Positions 4,862 to 5,421 of a stretch of 5,421 nt of DNA are shown piece after piece. This DNA comes from Propionibacteriaceae bacterium (GTDB taxonomy: Bacteria > Actinomycetota > Actinomycetes > Propionibacteriales > Propionibacteriaceae), in NCBI GenBank assembly GCA_027353565.1, contig DAIEHO010000373.1:1-5421 (forward strand), given 5' to 3'. The notes beneath the pieces are model-generated. The model did not search any database. It had not been told where the DNA came from and worked only from the letters and a program-made list of their open reading frames with translations. The number at the start of each line of letters is the position of its first letter. Within the stretch, counting starts at the first letter, position 1. The translations under genes and the position numbers were made by a program.

Positions 4862-5223
4862 TGCTGCTGGTGGCACTGTTCGGCGGGCTCGGCGCCGTCG
4901 CGCGCTTCGTCATCGATGGGCTCATCCGCGCGCGCGTACGCTCCATCGGCTCGGTCGGCCCCATCGTCATCAACGTCACCGGCGCCTTCGCGCTGGGCAC
5001 CATCGCGGGCCTTGTCGCGGCCCATGTGGCGCAACCCGACTGGCAGGTCGTCATCGGTACGGGCTTCCTGGGCGGCTACACCACGTTCTCGACGACTTCC
5101 TTCGAGACCGTACGACTCATCCAGCAGGGCCGCTTCCGGCTCGCCGTCGGCCTCGGAGTGCTGCAGCTGTGCCTGGCGCTGCTCGGTGCTGCAGGCGGTT
5201 TCGCGTTGGGGCTCGCCCTCTAG
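4861..5223 (+). CDS. crcB: Fluoride channel subunit FluC/CrcB, second of a pair
   Basis: This 120-aa protein is the partner of the preceding subunit and has four membrane segments. Family signatures are GGLGAVARF (8-16), the conserved N38 in IVINVTG, and GTGFLGGYTTFSTTSFET (66-83). Arginines lie after segment 1 (R15, R23, R25, R27) and after segment 3 (R85, R91, R93), with none at the termini or in the middle loop. The positive-inside rule therefore places both ends outside, opposite to its partner, as needed for the antiparallel channel dimer. The second Phe-box position is Thr (TTFSTT) rather than Phe. ATG 4861 overlaps the upstream TGA (TGATG), indicating translational coupling. GTG 4855 or 4858 is a possible alternative start, and GGCGG at 4848-4852 is a plausible ribosome site. 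The stop is TAG at 5221-5223, followed 14 bp later by a hairpin. Confidence 0.93.
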   Translation: MLLVALFGGLGAVARFVIDGLIRARVRSIGSVGPIVINVTGAFALGTIAGLVAAHVAQPDWQVVIGTGFLGGYTTFSTTSFETVRLIQQGRFRLAVGLGVLQLCLALLGAAGGFALGLAL

Positions 5224-5237
5224 GTCGCGTGTCGCCG

Positions 5238-5263
5238 GGACCGGCGTCAGGAGGAGCCGGTCC
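5238..5263 (+). terminator. Candidate terminator of the crcB pair
   Basis: GGACCGGC (5238-5245) and GCCGGTCC (5256-5263) form a perfect 8-bp GC-rich stem with a 10-base loop, starting 14 bp after the second crcB stop. There is no T-tract downstream. Confidence 0.5.
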
Positions 5264-5390
5264 GAGATGGTGGCCGGACACGGACGTGGCGCAGCGAGCC
5301 GGGCCGGGCCCTGCGGTACGGGCCTGGAGCTCGTCGGAGGTCACTGCTGCGCCTCACCAGACACCGAGTCCACGGCCGGAGACTCAACGA

Positions 5391-5414
5391 GGGCACAGGA
5401 TTACTCCTGTGCCC
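5391..5414. terminator. Strong hairpin at the right edge, likely terminator
   Basis: GGGCACAGGA (5391-5400) pairs perfectly with TCCTGTGCCC (5405-5414) around the tetraloop TTAC. Two more pairs (5388-5389 with 5416-5417) follow one mismatch. The stretch from 5224 to here shows no convincing gene on either strand, only the crcB hairpin and a weak 5-bp stem at 5366-5370/5381-5385. The hairpin could end transcripts from a gene to the right on the minus strand, or act as a second terminator for crcB. An operator is also possible. Confidence 0.5.
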
Positions 5415-5421
5415 CCGAGGC

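Noticed and set aside
5117..5344. Minus-strand 75-codon open frame over the end of crcB
   Set aside because: It overlaps a well-supported channel gene, runs through the candidate terminator, has low-complexity composition and no upstream signal.
5295..5350. tRNA-like phrases (GTGGCGCAGC, AGCTCGTCGG) in the right-hand intergenic region
   Set aside because: No acceptor stem, anticodon arm or T-loop can be assembled around them.

Overview
The base composition (roughly 70% G+C by eye), the strong third-position G/C bias, the GTG starts and the gene families present all point to a high-GC actinobacterium. Genus cannot be read from the sequence. The heavy use of the hexamer CGTACG would fit several Propionibacteriales or Micrococcales lineages, but that is only a guess. 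The window looks like ordinary chromosomal housekeeping and accessory DNA. I see no rRNA, tRNA, CRISPR array, transposase or phage gene.

Layout, left to right. (1) 2-505 (+): the 3' part, or all, of a membrane-anchored, probably secreted four-cysteine protein whose frame stays open to the left edge. (2) 570-1508 (+): an RNase HI domain with all catalytic residues, joined by an Ala/Pro-rich linker to a C-terminal NTF2-like (SnoaL/DUF4440-type) domain. (3) 1562-2065 (-): a SixA-like histidine phosphatase, convergent with the RNase H gene across a small hairpin. (4) 2147-3103 (+): an orphan AbiEi-type winged-helix protein with a C-terminal PD-(D/E)XK-like nuclease motif, divergent from the phosphatase. 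(5) 3103-3220: a repeat cluster whose first copy begins on the last base of that gene's stop codon and whose second copy forms a perfect 29-bp inverted repeat. (6) 3279-4283 (-): a Trm11/UPF0020-like SAM-dependent methyltransferase. (7) 4331-4861 and 4861-5223 (+): two overlapping crcB/fluC fluoride-channel genes. (8) 5224-5421: a non-coding tail with two hairpins.

How the genes work together. The clearest functional unit is the crcB pair. The two subunits have opposite charge bias, which predicts opposite membrane orientation. They also have complementary changes in the Phe-box, as expected for an obligate antiparallel heterodimer with one good pore. The first subunit carries an unusual His/Asp-rich N-terminal tail. 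The other genes are single transcription units in alternating orientation, and nothing in the sequence ties them into one pathway.

Most worth a second look are the palindromic repeat cluster at the end of the AbiEi/nuclease gene, the asymmetric fluoride channel with its His-rich tail, the RNase H-NTF2 fusion, and the strong excess of CGTACG.
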